A DNA stretch of 64,000 bases from Isoperla grammatica. Its lineage: Eukaryota > Arthropoda > Insecta > Plecoptera > Perlodidae. Under the pieces are notes generated by a model. That model was given only the letters and a program-made list of their open reading frames with translations, did not search any database and had not been told where the DNA came from. Both the position numbers and the translations under genes were made by a program. Location: positions 48,514,239 through 48,578,238 of the forward strand of contig OX246741.1 in assembly GCA_945910005.1 (NCBI GenBank), written 5' to 3'. Shown one piece after another: positions 12,333 to 25,400 of this stretch. Numbering within the stretch: the first letter of the stretch is position 1; each line of letters begins with the position of its first letter.

Positions 12333-12870
12333 TTAATCACCTTCTGATTCACTGGAATTCTCATGCTGGGTACCGATATTTGGACAGTCCTTCAGTTTAC
12401 ACGCGTGGGTACACTTCAGCTGATTGGCCAAACACTCACATGTCGGCATCCTGCAAACACGGCAACAGTTACAGGCTAGGAGATCCATAACGGTCAAAGG
12501 TACTGGAGTTCCAATCATCCACTCGTTGCTCAGATCTCCTTCTGCCGTGGGTTTCCATCCATAGCCACACAGATCAGGAACATCAGGGTTGGCTTCCAAG
12601 CAACGTATCAATAGATCGTGTTTGGTTGATAACTCACAGTCGCAGGATATGAAGCAGTAAGCACTCAGCAATCGTTACAAGGTGGTAGCTGATTAGACTT
12701 CATATCATCACACTTACTTCTAAAAAGCTCGTAGCGCAGCAGGTTGCATGACACTAGAGTCGTGGTCAAAGAGCAGAGTTTACAGACAAACTCTTCGAGT
12801 TTTTTTGATGACAGCGATAGAAACTCTCCAGTCCTGACCCATCTTGCTTAGCTCGACACAGGAATGCGAG
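12333..12870 (-). pseudogene. Decayed cysteine-rich (CXC-like) ORF, left arm
   Basis: Reading leftward, an uninterrupted frame at 12333-12671 encodes 112 residues with GYGWKPTAEGDLSNEWM, a VMDLLACNCCRVC motif and a following PTCECLANQLKCTHACKLK-type cysteine array. I associate this arrangement with the C-terminal part of uncharacterised proteins that are widespread in invertebrate genomes and often repeat-associated, and it resembles the CXC domain of tesmin/TSO1-type proteins. Upstream (12672-12870) the same protein continues in other frames: WRVSIAVIKK, then LEEFVCKLC, LRYELFRSKC and QLPPCND. At least one frameshift, in a poly-A run, separates WRVSIAVIKK from LEEFVCKLC. It is therefore a fragment of a broken gene. 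The 5' part is absent. Function unknown. Confidence 0.6.
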
Positions 12871-12929
12871 TTTTTTCTCATGATATTCAAAGTTCTCTTT
12901 TTCCCTTTACCACTGAATGAGCTCACTCA

Positions 12930-13075
12930 GGTTGGAACCATAGTCGTCCCTTACACCTAGATGCACCCCTTGTTAACAAGGTAACAGTTTCATACATGTC
13001 ATTTCACATATAGACAACATATCCATAGCAACATTGGGTGCTTCTAGGTGAAGTGGCCGACTATGAATTCCAACC
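12930..13075. mobile_element. MITE, GGTTGGAATTCATAG family, copy 1
   Basis: A 146-bp element that is nearly one long hairpin: its ends are GGTTGGAACCATAGTCG and CGACTATGAATTCCAACC. It matches the 147-bp element at 57548-57694 over its whole length, including the inner AACAAGGTAACAGTT and ATCCATAGCAAC words. It sits in the centre of the large palindrome. Confidence 0.88.
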
Positions 13076-13189
13076 TTTGTCACAACCAGTGCATGGAGGT
13101 CAGGGAGGGTATTACATACTTCGAATCCCAACGAACTCGCTAGTTTTTACCCATCTTCGAAGTGTGTTTGATTTTTGGTAGTCAAGCGT

Positions 13190-13609
13190 CCACCAGCTGC
13201 CCTACGAGCTTTTAAAAGTAAATGTGATGATATTAAGTCTAAACAGCTATCACCTTGAAACGATTGTCTACTGCTTCAAATCCTGCGGCTGCGAGCTAAC
13301 CACCAAACAGCGGTCTGGATACGTTGTTTGGACGCCAACCCTGATGTTCCTGATCCGCGTGGCTATAGATGAGAAACCACGGCAGAAGGAGATCTGAGCA
13401 ACGAGTGGATGATTGGAACTCCAGTACCTTTGACCTTTATGGATCTCCTAGCCTGTAACTGTTGCCGTGTTTGCAAGATGCCGACATATTGTGAGTGTTT
13501 GGCCAATCAATAAAATTGTACCCACGCTTGTAAGCTGAAGGATTGTACAAATACCAGTACCAGTACCAGTAGCCAGCATGAGAATTCCAGTGAGTCAGAA
13601 GGTGATTAG
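13190..13609 (+). pseudogene. Decayed cysteine-rich (CXC-like) ORF, right arm
   Basis: This is the inverted partner of the ORF at 12333-12870. It keeps the frames for RYELL-like, SCGCELTT-like, SNEWMIGTPVPLT and DLLACNCCRVCKMPTYCECL-like segments. In the frame matching the left copy it has an in-frame TGA (in CTATAGATGAGAAACC) and a TAA at about 13511-13513 where the left copy reads leucine. It also carries a short CCAGTA expansion near 13550. It is more damaged than the left copy and is certainly not translated whole. Confidence 0.65.
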
Positions 13610-14511
13610 TCTGACAACTATGGACAGTGACTGCTAAGGTAGATATAACATAATACTAGTATCATATCACGTATCTCAGCATGGTCATGCTCTTTTCTAA
13701 AAATGTATTTTGTTGCAGTTGCACACCCATTCAAGAGTACCCTAATGTCTGAGGACATAAATTAGAAATTCAGTAACAATCTAAAGTAGTTTATAAGTTA
13801 TATGATAATTTCATTCTCTTACGATTTAAATATGATATTATTATTCGTTATTGTAATTGCAGTTAAAATTCTGCGTCTTTAGAGTACCCACAAGTTATAT
13901 TTTAGTAACTAGACCTAGTTTGACGATACTTACCTATTGACCTTTGACCGCCATTTTGAATAAATACCGTAAAAACAATGTGATAACACTAAGAACTATT
14001 CATTTTAACGTATTTATGAGTAAGTACGTTGATATGATGAATATTGGCCAATAAATCGAAGAAAATTTTTATAATTACCCATTTTGAGGAAATTGACCCC
14101 AATCAAGGTCAAAAAAGGTAAGTAGGTAATTTTTTTTTTTTTTTAATAAACTTTATACATTTATCTTACTAAAAGAGTATTTTTAAACTTGCAAACAGTT
14201 TTCGTTATTTAATTAAAAATTATTTAAAAAATTACAAATTTGACTTTTGACCCTGGTTTTGACATAGAAAGCTGGATTTGCCAGAGGTATATCATAGTTT
14301 TTTGAGAAGTACTCGTTTTAAGCTTTCATTTGATATAAGTCATCCTTTGACCCAAATTTTATACCGACCAGGCCTTTTTCGAGCGTTATGCAAAGGACTA
14401 ATACAAGCGATTTCATTTCAGAAATCAAACCACCTGTGGGATGAATTGTTTACACGGATAACTATGGTTGACGGGCGATACCCAAGGGAGGTAAATATAT
14501 ATAAATACAAA

Positions 14512-14734
14512 TTTCAAATTTAAATTTAAATTTAAATTAAGATTTTAATTTTAATTTTAATTTTAATTTTAATTTTAATTTTAATTTTAATTTTAATTTT
14601 AATTTTAATTTTAATTTTAATTTTAATTTTAATTTTAATTTTAATTTTAATTTTAATTTTAATTTTAAATTTAATTTCAATTTTAATTTTAATTTTAATT
14701 TTAATTTAAATTTTAATTTTAATTTTAATTTTAA
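14512..14734. repeat. (TTTTAA)n microsatellite
   Basis: More than thirty near-perfect TTTTAA hexamers, with a few interruptions near both ends and at about 14665-14710. It lies just outside the right arm of the palindrome. Confidence 0.93.
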
Positions 14735-15044
14735 GGTAAATATATATTTATACTACACTCACAAACATGGTCAGCTGGGTTGATGTTTCTGTACGGGAGT
14801 TGACTAGTTATGTGGAAAACCGTATTTGCCGATTTCTGTTTAATTTACTAAGGCCACTCACATATCGTCAGGTACATGACAGGTTGAAAGAAAGAACGAT
14901 ATAAATCCTTTTAATTTTGTAGCGAATTATGTTGCGTGCTTTTCGCATGCAGGAAAATATTTGGATTGATTTCAGATCCAAAATATAAATATCAATGTGA
15001 TACAAATCAGTTAGCCATAGCTATGTTTCATATATGATTTAGTC

Positions 15045-15175
15045 CACGTCCTGTCATTTCCCTTTTCGTCCCCCTTTACGTACTACCAAGATAACTGAGT
15101 TGTCCCTTTCCTCCCACTACTCCCCTACGTCATATGACCTAATTGTCGAGTACATCGTTGAACAACAAATAATCA
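15045..15175 (+). repeat. Retroposon 3' tail, type C
   Basis: It contains CGTCATATGACCTAATTGTC, GAGTACATCGTTGAAC and AACAAATAATCAAA, in the order also found at 29640-29725 (CGTCATATCACCTACTTGTC, GAATACGTCGTTAAAC, CCAAATAATCAAA). Both are preceded by a pyrimidine-rich stretch. This is a shared LINE or SINE 3' end. Confidence 0.7.
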
Positions 15176-15894
15176 AACCAAATAAGAAAACATGTCAGCT
15201 TAAGTGATATCGTTCACGATTTCTCACGGGTTCTTGCTTAGCGAGGAGGGATTGACTAGACAATTAAATCTCTGACCACAAGACAAAGAAGAGAACAGGC
15301 ATTAATACACTAATCAACTAAAGCATCGACATTCGGTGTAATATTATAATGAAGTAGGTGTAAGATAGTTTGTAAAATATCCATAATTGATTAGTTATGT
15401 TTTGTAATTAGTGTAGGGGATCATTTTCTCTAAATCTCACACATTTTAGACTGATAATGGCCCAATAATGAGATGCAGTTAAATAAGGTTAATAGATTCG
15501 TTGTTTTGAACGGGGCTCAAACACACACGGTAGCACACAAAGTCGGCACCGCGTCATTAGCCTAAGGTGTGTTTCAGTTTTGTTGTCGCAGCAGATCGGA
15601 AGATTGTCGCAGCTACATGGGATTGTAAGAGGTTTTGGGTGGAGACTGACAGTACATGACCACGCCGTGGTAATCCATCATTCTCTGGCCGTCCGCTAGA
15701 GGCGCCCCGGTCGCTCTATCTGACAACCATCTCTCCTGGGGCAATTAGGAGCACCTTCCACATACATTAGGGTCAATGACAACATCGACGGCGACATCAT
15801 TGATGGATACTCAACAAACAAGGGAGTGAAGACAGAGCTGGCGACGACGCATAGCTTGCATTGCGAGTACAATCTGTTTCCTGGTGTCCATCCA
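15176..15894. other. Intergenic, no recognised gene
   Basis: Unique sequence. The part from 15570 to 15880 is GC-richer and may be the body of an unrecognised retroposon. No exon is supported. Confidence 0.4.
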
Positions 15895-16240
15895 ACGGTT
15901 TAGCCGCGGTCGCTTAGCCGGTTCCCATACGAACACCGAAGTTAAACAACCCCAAGCTACATCAGGAGGAAGGAGGGTGACCGCTCTCCTTCGAAACACT
16001 AGTTGCCGTTGGTTAGAGAGGGTTGGAGGGTTCGAAAGCTTGGTTAACAGCTTCGTTCTTCTCGTCAATTGCTCGACAGTCCAGGTTGGTGGAGGAACCT
16101 ATATGACTGGTCAAAGTTACACCTTCCTTTCGGATGGGACGTAAAGCCAATGGTCCCCTTGGTACTTTTCGACATGAGTAGACTACGTGCCGGTACCAGG
16201 CTTCCCCTCCTACCTTCCTCATAAATAATCATTCATCATT
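15895..16240 (+). mobile_element. 5S-rRNA-derived SINE (SINE3-like)
   Basis: The head at about 15895-15985 resembles animal 5S rRNA: CCGGTT, then a CATACGAACACCGAAGTTAA segment (5S reads CGATCACCGAAGTTAAGCAAC there) and, at the right distance, GGGTGACCGC, which covers part of the internal pol III promoter (A box and C box). The body then matches the headless copy at 4813-5090, and contains TTTCGGATGGGACGTAAAGC. The tail ends in CATTCATCATTCATAA. A 5S-like head joined to a shared body defines a SINE3-type element. It is not a 5S gene, because the middle of the 5S sequence is scrambled and the 3' end is replaced. Confidence 0.75.
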
Positions 16241-16466
16241 CATAATATTATAGGCTAGTGGGACCTCGGTGCTGTTGCAGATACAGAATACATAACATAA
16301 TAACATAATATCCGTCGTATGGGCTTTGTACACTCACTGCTGGTCGAAGTGGGTCCCTCCTCGTGGTGCCCGCAATGAGGGCTCTCGACCATAAGGTCTG
16401 TATTCATCTAATGTGATCGTCTTCATCATCTTTTCTCTACTTTCACATTCTTCTTCTAGTTAGATA

Positions 16467-19400
16467 CTTGGCGGCCCTCTTTGCGACCTGAACACCCACC
16501 AATACCCCATATGCCCACCCCCAACTTGGCGGCCCTCTTTGCGACCTGAACACCCACCAATACCCCATATGCCCCACCCCCAGCTTGGCGGCCCTCTTTG
16601 CGACCTGAACACCCACCAATACCCCATATGCCCCACCCCCAGCTTGGCGGCCCTCTTTGCGACCTGAACACCCACCAATACCCCATATGCCCACCCCCAA
16701 CTTGGCGGCCCTCTTTGCGACCTGAACACCCACCAATACCCCATATGCCCCACCCCAACTTGGCGGCCCTCTTTGCGACCTGAACACCCACCAATACCCC
16801 ATATGCCCACCCCCACTTGGCGGCCCTCTTTGCGACCTGAACACCCACCAATACCCCATATGCCCCACCCCCAACTTGGCGGCCCTCTTTGCGACCTGAA
16901 CACCCACCAATACCCCATATGCCCCACCCCCAACTTGGCGGCCCTCCTTGCGACCTGAACACCCACCAATACCCCATATGCCCACCCCCAACTTGGCGGC
17001 CCTCTTTGCGACCTGAACACCCACCAATACCCCATATGCCCACCCCCAACTTGGCGGCCCTCTTTGCGACCTGAACACCCACCAATACCCCATATGCCCC
17101 ACCCCCACTTGGCGGCCCTCTTTGCGACCTGAACACCCACCAATACCCCATATGCCCCACCCCCAACTTGGCGGCCCTCCTTGCGACCTGAACACCCACC
17201 AATACCCCATATGCCCCACCCCCAACTTGGCGGCCCTCTTTGCGACCTGAACACCCACCAATACCCCATATGCCCCACCCCCACTTGGCGGCCCTCTTTG
17301 CGACCTGAACACCCACCAATACCCCATATGCCCCACCCCCAACTTGGCGGCCCTCTTTGCGACCTGAACACCCACCAATACCCCATATGCCCCACCCCCA
17401 ACTTGGCGGCCCTCCTTGCGACCTGAACACCCACCAATACCCCATATGCCCACCCCCAACTTGGCGGCCCTCTTTGCGACCTGAACACCCACCAATACCC
17501 CATATGCCCACCCCCAACTTGGCGGCCCTCTTTGCGACCTGAACACCCACCAATACCCCATATGCCCCACCCCCAACTTGGCGGCCCTCTTTGCGACCTG
17601 AACACCCACCAATACCCCATATGCCCCACCCCCAACTTGGCGGCCCTCCTTGCGACCTGAACACCCACCAATACCCCATATGCCCCACCCCCAACTTGGC
17701 GGCCCTCTTTGCGACCTGAACACCCACCAATACCCCATATGCCCCACCCCCAACTTGGCGGCCCTCTTTGTGACCTAAACACCCACCAATACCCCATATG
17801 CCCCACCCCCACTTGGCGGCCCTCTTTGCGACCTGAACACCCACCAATACCCCATATGCCCCACCCCCACTTGGCGGCCCTCTTTGCGACCTGAACACCC
17901 ACCAATACCCCATATGCCCCACCCCCACTTGGCGGCCCTCTTTGCGACCTGAACACCCACCAATACCCCATATGCCCCACCCCCACTTGGCGGCCCTCTT
18001 TGTGACCTAAACACCCACCAATACCCCATATGCCCCACCTCCAACTTGGCGGCCCTCTTTGTGACCTAAACACCCACCAATACCCCATATGCCCCACCCC
18101 CACTTGGCGGCCCTCTTTGCGACCTGAACACCCACCAATACCCCATATGCCCCACCCCCAACTTGGCGGCCCTCTTTGCGACCTGAACACCCACCAATAC
18201 CCCATATGCCCCACCCCCAACTTGGCGGCCCTCTTTGTGACCTAAACACCCACCAATACCCCATATGCCCCACCCCCACTTGGCGGCCCTCTTTGCGACC
18301 TGAACACCCACCAATACCCCATATGCCCCCCCCCAGCTTGGCGGCCCTCTTTGTGACCTAAACACCCACCAATACCCCATATGCCCCACCCCCACTTGGC
18401 GGCTCTCTTTGCGACCTGAACACCCACCAATACCCCATATGCCCCACCTCCAACTTGGCGGCCCTCTTTGCGACCTGAACACCCACCAATACCCCATATG
18501 CCCCACCCCCAACTTGGCGGCCCTCTTTGCGACCTGAACACCCACCAATACCCAATATGCCCCACCCCCAACCTGGCGGCCCTCTTTGCGACCTGAACAC
18601 CCACCAATACCCCATATGCCCCACCCCCAACTTGGCGGCCCTCTTTGCGACCTGAACACCCAAAATACCCCATATGCCCCAACCCCAACCTGGCGGCCCT
18701 CTTTGCGACCTGAACACCCACCAATACCCCATATGCCCCACCCCCAACTTGGCGGCCCTCTTTGCGACCTGAACACCCACCAATACCCCATATGCCCCAC
18801 CCCCACTTGGCGGCCCTCTTTGCGACCTGAACACCCACCAATACCCCATATGCCCCACCCCCAACTTGGCGGCCCTCTTTGCGACCTGAACACCCACCAA
18901 TACCCCATATGCCCCACCCCCAACTTGGCGGCCCTCTTTGTGACCTAAACACCCACCAATACCCCATATGCCCCACCCCCACTTGGCGGCCCTCTTTGCG
19001 ACCTGAACACCCACCAATACCCCATATGCCCCACCTCCAACTTGGCGGCCCTCTTTGCGACCTGAACACCCACCAATACCCCATATGCCCCACCCCCAAC
19101 TTGGCGGCCCTCTTTGCGACCTGAACACCCACCAATACCCAATATGCCCCACCCCCAACCTGGCGGCCCTCTTTGCGACCTGAACACCCACCAATACCCC
19201 ATATGCCCCACCCCCAACTTGGCGGCCCTCTTTGCGACCTGAACACCCAAAATACCCCATATGCCCCAACCCCAACCTGGCGGCCCTCTTTGCGACCTGA
19301 ACACCCACCAATACCCCATATGCCCCACCCCCAACTTGGCGGCCCTCTTTGCGACCTGAACACCCACCAATACCCCATATGCCCCACCCCCAACTTGGCG

Positions 19401-22400
19401 GCCCTCTTTGTGACCTCAACACCCACCAATACCCCATATGCCCCACCCCCAACTTGGCGGCCCTCTTTGCGACCTGAACACCCACCAATACCCCATATGC
19501 CCCACCCCCAACTTGGCGGCCCTCTTTGTGACCTAAACACCCACCAATACCCCATATGCCCCACCCCCAGCTTGGCGGCCCTCTTTGCGACCTGAAGACC
19601 CACCAATACCCCATATGCCCCACCCCCAACCTGGCGGCCCTCTTTGCGACCTGAACACCCACCAATACCCCATATGCCCCACCCCCAACTTGGCGGCCCT
19701 CTTTGCGACCTGAACACCCACCAATACCCCATATGCCCCACCCCCAACTTGGCGGCCCTCTTTGCGACCTGAACACCCACCAATACCCCATATGCCCCAC
19801 CCCCAACTTGGCGGCCCTCTTTGCGACCTGAACACCCAAAATACCCCATATGCCCCAACCCCAACCTGGCGGCCCTCTTTGCGACCTGAACACCCGCCAA
19901 TACCCCATATGCCCCACCCCCAACTTGGCGGCCCTCTTTGCGACCTGAACACCCACCAATACCCAATATGCCCCACCCCCAACTTGGCGGCCCTCTTTGC
20001 GACCTGAACACCCAGCAATACCCCATATGCCCCACCCCCCACTTGGCGGCCCTCTTTGCGACCTGAACACCCACCAATACCCCATATGCCCCACCCCCAA
20101 CTTGGCGGCCCTCTTTGCGACCTGAAGACCCACCAATACCCCATATGCCCCACCCCCAACTTAGCGGCCCTCTTTGCGACCTGAACACCCACCAATACCC
20201 CATATGCCCCACCCCCAACTTGGCGGCCCTCTTTGTGACCTCAACACCCACCAATACCCCATATGCCCCACCCCCAACTTGGCGGCCCTCTTTGCGACCT
20301 GAACACCCACCAATACCCCATATGCCCCACCCCCAACTTGGCGGCCCTCTTTGTGACCTAAACACCCACCAATACCCCATATGCCCCACCCCCAGCTTGG
20401 CGGCCCTCTTTGCGACCTGAAGACCCACCAATACCCCATATGCCCCACCCCCAACTTGGCGGCCCTCTTTGTGACCTCAACACCCACCAATACCCCATAT
20501 GCCCCACCCCCAACTTGGCGGCCCTCTTTGCGACCTGAACACCCACCAATACCCCATATGCCCCACCCCCAACTTGCCGGCCCTCTTTGCAACCTGAACA
20601 CCCACCAATACCCCATATGCCCCACCCCCAACTTGGCGGCCCTCTTTGCAACCTGAACACCCACCAATACCCCATATGCCCCACCCCCAACTTGGCGGCC
20701 CTCTTTGCGACCTGAACACCCACCAATACCCCATATGCCCCACCCCCAACTTGGCGGCCCTCTTTGCGACCTGAACACCCACCAATACCCCATATGCCCC
20801 ACCCCCAACTTGGCGGCCCTCTTTGCGACCTGAACACCCGCCAATACCCCATATGCCCCACCCCCACCTTGGCGGCCCTCTTTGCGACCTGAACACCCAC
20901 CAATACCCCATATGCCCCACCCCCAACATGGCGGCCCTCTTTGCGACCTGAACACCCACCAATACCCCATATGCCCCACCCCCAACTTGGCGGCCCTCTT
21001 TGCGACCTGAACACCCACCAATACCCCATATGCCCCACCCCCAACATGGCGGCCCTCTTTGCGACCTGAACACCCACCAATACCCCATATGCCCCACCCC
21101 CAACATGGCGGCCCTCTTTGCGACCTGAACACCCACCAATACCCCATATGCCCCACCCCCAACTTGGCGGCCCTCTTTGCGACCTGAACACCCACCAATA
21201 CCCCAATGCCCCACCTCCAGCTTGGCGGCCCTCTTTGCGACCTGAACACCCACCAATACCCCATATGCCCCACCCCCAACTTGGCGGCCCTCTTTGCGAC
21301 CTGAACACCCACCAATACCCCATATGCCCCACCCCCAACTTGGCGGCCCTCTTTGCGACCTGAACACCCACCAATACCCCATATGCCCCACCCCCAACTT
21401 GGCGGCCCTCTTTGCGACCTGAACACCCACCAATACCCCATATGCCCCACCCCCAACTTGGCGGCCCTCTTTGCGACCTGAACCCCCACCAATACCCCAT
21501 ATGCCCCACCCCCAACTTGGCGGCCCTCTTTGCGACCTGAACCCCCACCAATACCCCATATGCCCCACCCCCAACTTGGCGGCCCTCTTTGCGACCTGAA
21601 CCCCCACCAATACCCCATATGCCCCACCCCCAGCTTGGCGGCCCTCTTTGCGACCTGAACCCCCACCAATACCCCATATGCCCCACCCCCAGCTTGGCGG
21701 CCCTCTTTGCGACCTGAACACCCACCAATACCCCATATGCCCCACCCCCAGCTTGGCGGCCCTCTTTGCGACCTGAACACCCACCAATACCCCATATGCC
21801 CCACCCCCAACTTGGCGGCCCTCTTTGCGACCTGAACACCCACCAATACCCCATATGCCCCACCCCCAGCTTGGCGGCCCTCTTTGCGACCTGAACACCC
21901 ACCAATACCCCATATGCCCCACCCCCAACTTGGCGGCCCTCTTTGCGACCTGAACCCCCACCAATACCCCATATGCCCCACCCCCAGCTTGGCGGCCCTC
22001 TTTGCGACCTGAACACCCACCAATACCCCATATGCCCCACCCCCAGCTTGGCGGCCCTCTTTGCGACCTGAACACCCACCAATACCCCATATGCCCCACC
22101 CCCAACTTGGCGGCCCTCTTTGCGACCTGAACACCCACCAATACCCCATATGCCCCACCCCCAACTTGGCGGCCCTCTTTGCGACCTGAACACCCACCAA
22201 TACCCCATATGCCCACCCCCACTTGGTGGCCCTCTTTGTGACCTGAACACCCACCAATACCCCATATGCCCCACCCCCAACTTGGCGGCCCTCTTTGCGA
22301 CCTGAACACCCACCAATACCCCATATGCCCCACCCCCAGCTTGGCGGCCCTCTTTGCGACCTGAACACCCACCAATACCCCATATGCCCCACCCCCAACT

Positions 22401-25400
22401 TGGCGGCCCTCTTTGCGACCTGAACACCCACCAATACCCCATATGCCCCACCCCAACTTGGCGGCCCTCTTTGTGACCTAAACACCCACCAATACCCCAT
22501 ATGCCCCACCCCCAACTTGGCGGCCCTCTTTGTGACCTAAACACCCACCAATACCCCATATGCCCCACCCCCAACTTGGCGGCCCTCTTTGTGACCTAAA
22601 CACCCACCAATACCCCATATGCCCCACCCCCCACTTGGCGGCCCTCTTTGCGACCTGAACACCCACCAATACCCCATATGCCCCACCCCCAACTTGGCGG
22701 CCCTCTTTGTGACCTGAACACCCACCAATACCCCATATGCCCCACCCCCAACTTGGCGGCCCTCTTTGCGACCTGAACACCCACCAATACCCCATATGCC
22801 CCACCCCCAACTTGGCGGCCCTCTTTGTGACCTAAACACCCACCAATACCCCATATGCCCCACCCCCAACTTGGCGGCCCTCTTTACGACCTGAACACCC
22901 ACCAATACCCCATATGCCCCACCCCCACTTGGCGGCCCTCTTTGTGACCTGAACACCCACCAATACCCCATATGCCCCTATGCCCCACCCCCCACTTGGC
23001 GGCCCTCTTTACGACCTGAACACCCACCAATACCCCATATGCCCCACCCCCAACTTGGCGGCCCTCTTTGTGACCTAAACACCCACCAATACCCCATATG
23101 CCCCACCCCCACTTGGCGGCCCTCTTTGTGACCTGAACACCCACCAATACCCCATATGCCCCACCCCCCACTTGGCGGCCCTCTTTACGACCTGAACACC
23201 CACCAATACCCCATATGCCCCTACCCCAACTTGGCGGCCCTCTTTGCGACCTGAACACCCACCAATACCCCATATGCCCCACCCCCAACTTGGCGGCCCT
23301 CTTTGCGACCTGAACACCCACCAATACCCCATATGCCCCACCCCCACTTGGCGGCCCTCTTTGCGACCTGAACACCCACCAATACCCCATATGCCCCTAC
23401 CCCAACTTGGCGGCCCTCTTTGCGACCTGAACACCCACCAATACCCCATATGCCCCACCCCCAACTTGGCGGCCCTCTTTGCGACCTAAACACCCACCAA
23501 TACCCCATATGCCCCACCCCCCACTTGGCGGCCCTCTTTGCGACCTGAAGACCCACCAATACCCCATATGCCCCACCCCCACTTGGCGGCCCTCTTTGCG
23601 ACCTGAAGACCCACCAATACCCCATATGCCCCACCCCCAACTTGGCGGCCCTCTTTGTGACCTAAACACCCCCCAATACCCCATATGCCCCACCCCCCAC
23701 TTGGCGGCCCTCTTTGCGACCTGAAGACCCACCAATACCCCATATGCCCCACCCCCAACTTGGCGGCCCTCTTTGTGACCTAAACACCCACCAATACCCC
23801 ATATGCCCCACCCCCCACTTGGCGGCCCTCTTTGCGACCTGAAGACCCACCAATACCCCATATGCCCCACCCCCAACTTGGCGGCCCTCTTTGTGACCTA
23901 AACACCCCCCAATACCCCATATGCCCCACCCCCCACTTGGCGGCCCTCTTTGCGACCTGAAGACCCACCAATACCCCATATGCCCCACCCCCAACTTGGC
24001 GGCCCTCTTTGCGACCTGAACACCCACCAATACCCCATATGCCCCACCCCCAACTTGGCGGCCCTCTTTGTGACCTAAACACCCACCAATACCCCATGTG
24101 CCCCACCCCCAACTTGGCGGCCCTCTTTGTGACCTAAACACCCACCAATATCCCATATGCCCCACCCCCAACTTAGCGGCCCATTTTGCGACCTGAACAC
24201 CCACCAATACCCCATATGCCCCACCCCCAACTTGGCGGCCCTCTTTGCGACCTGAACACCCACCAATACCCCATATGCCCCACCCCCAACTTGGCGGCCC
24301 TCTTTGCGACCTGAACACCCACCAATACCCCATATGCCCCACCCCCAACTTGGCGGCCCTCTTTGCGACCTGAACACCCACCAATACCCCATATGCCCCA
24401 CCCCCAACTTGGCGGCCCTCTTTGCGACCTTAACACCCACAATACCCCATATGCCCCACCCCCAACTTGGCGGCCCTCTTTGCGACCTGAACACCCACCA
24501 ATACCCCATATGCCCCACCCCCAACTTGGCAGCCCTCTTTGCGACCTGAACACCCACCAATACCCCATATGCCCCACCCCCACTTGGCGGCCCTCTTTGC
24601 GACCTGAACACCCACCAATACCCCATATGCCCCACCCCCAACTTGGCGGCCCTCTTTGCGACCTGAACACCCACCAATACCCCATATGCCCCACCCCCAA
24701 CTTGGCGGCCCTCTTTGTGACCTGAACACCCACCAATACCCCATATGCCCCACCCCCAACTTGGCGGCCCTCTTTGCGACCTGAACACCCACCAATACCC
24801 CATATGCCCCACCCCCCACTTGGCGGCCCTCTTTGCGACCTGAACACCCACCAATACCCCATATGCCCCATCCCCAACTTGGCGGCCCTCTTTGCGACCT
24901 GAACACCCACCAATACCCCATATGCCCCACCCCCAACTTGGCGGCCCTCTTTGCGACCTGAACACCCACCAATACCCCATATGCCCCACCCCCAACTTGG
25001 CGGCCCTCTTTGCGACCTGAACACCCACCAATACCCCATATGCCCCACCCCTAACTTGGCGGCCCTCCTTGCGACCTGAACACCCACCAATACCCCATAT
25101 GCCCCACCCCTAACTTGGCGGCCCTCCTTGCGACCTGAACACCCACCAATACCCCATTTGCCCCACCCCCACTTGGCGGCCCTCTTTGCGACCTGAACAC
25201 CCACCAATACCCCATATGCCCCACCCACAACTTGGCGGCCCTCTTTGCGACCTGAACACCCACCAATACCCCATATGCCCCACCCCCACTTGGCGGCCCT
25301 CTTTGCGACCTGAACACCCACCAATACCCCATATGCCCCACCCCCAGCTTGGCGGCCCTCTTTGTGACCTGAACACCCACCAATACCCCATATGCCCCAC

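Larger units (their letters stand above)
11507..14401. repeat. 2.9-kb imperfect palindrome (inverted duplication)
   Basis: The left arm, about 11507-12730, and right arm, about 13180-14401, are reverse complements over more than 1.1 kb. The outer edges match at CCCAAATTTTATACCG and TTATGCAAAGGACTA. A 100-base comparison around 12140-12240 versus 13665-13770 shows only a few differences. Each arm contains a decayed copy of the same cysteine-rich ORF, oriented outward from the centre. The centre, about 12730-13180, is less symmetric and holds a MITE. This may be an element with very long terminal inverted repeats, or a foldback-type duplication. No target-site duplication was seen at the outer edges. 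Confidence 0.88.

Noticed and set aside
15895..15985. A 5S rRNA gene
   Set aside because: Only two blocks match 5S rRNA; the middle and the 3' end do not, and a SINE body follows directly.
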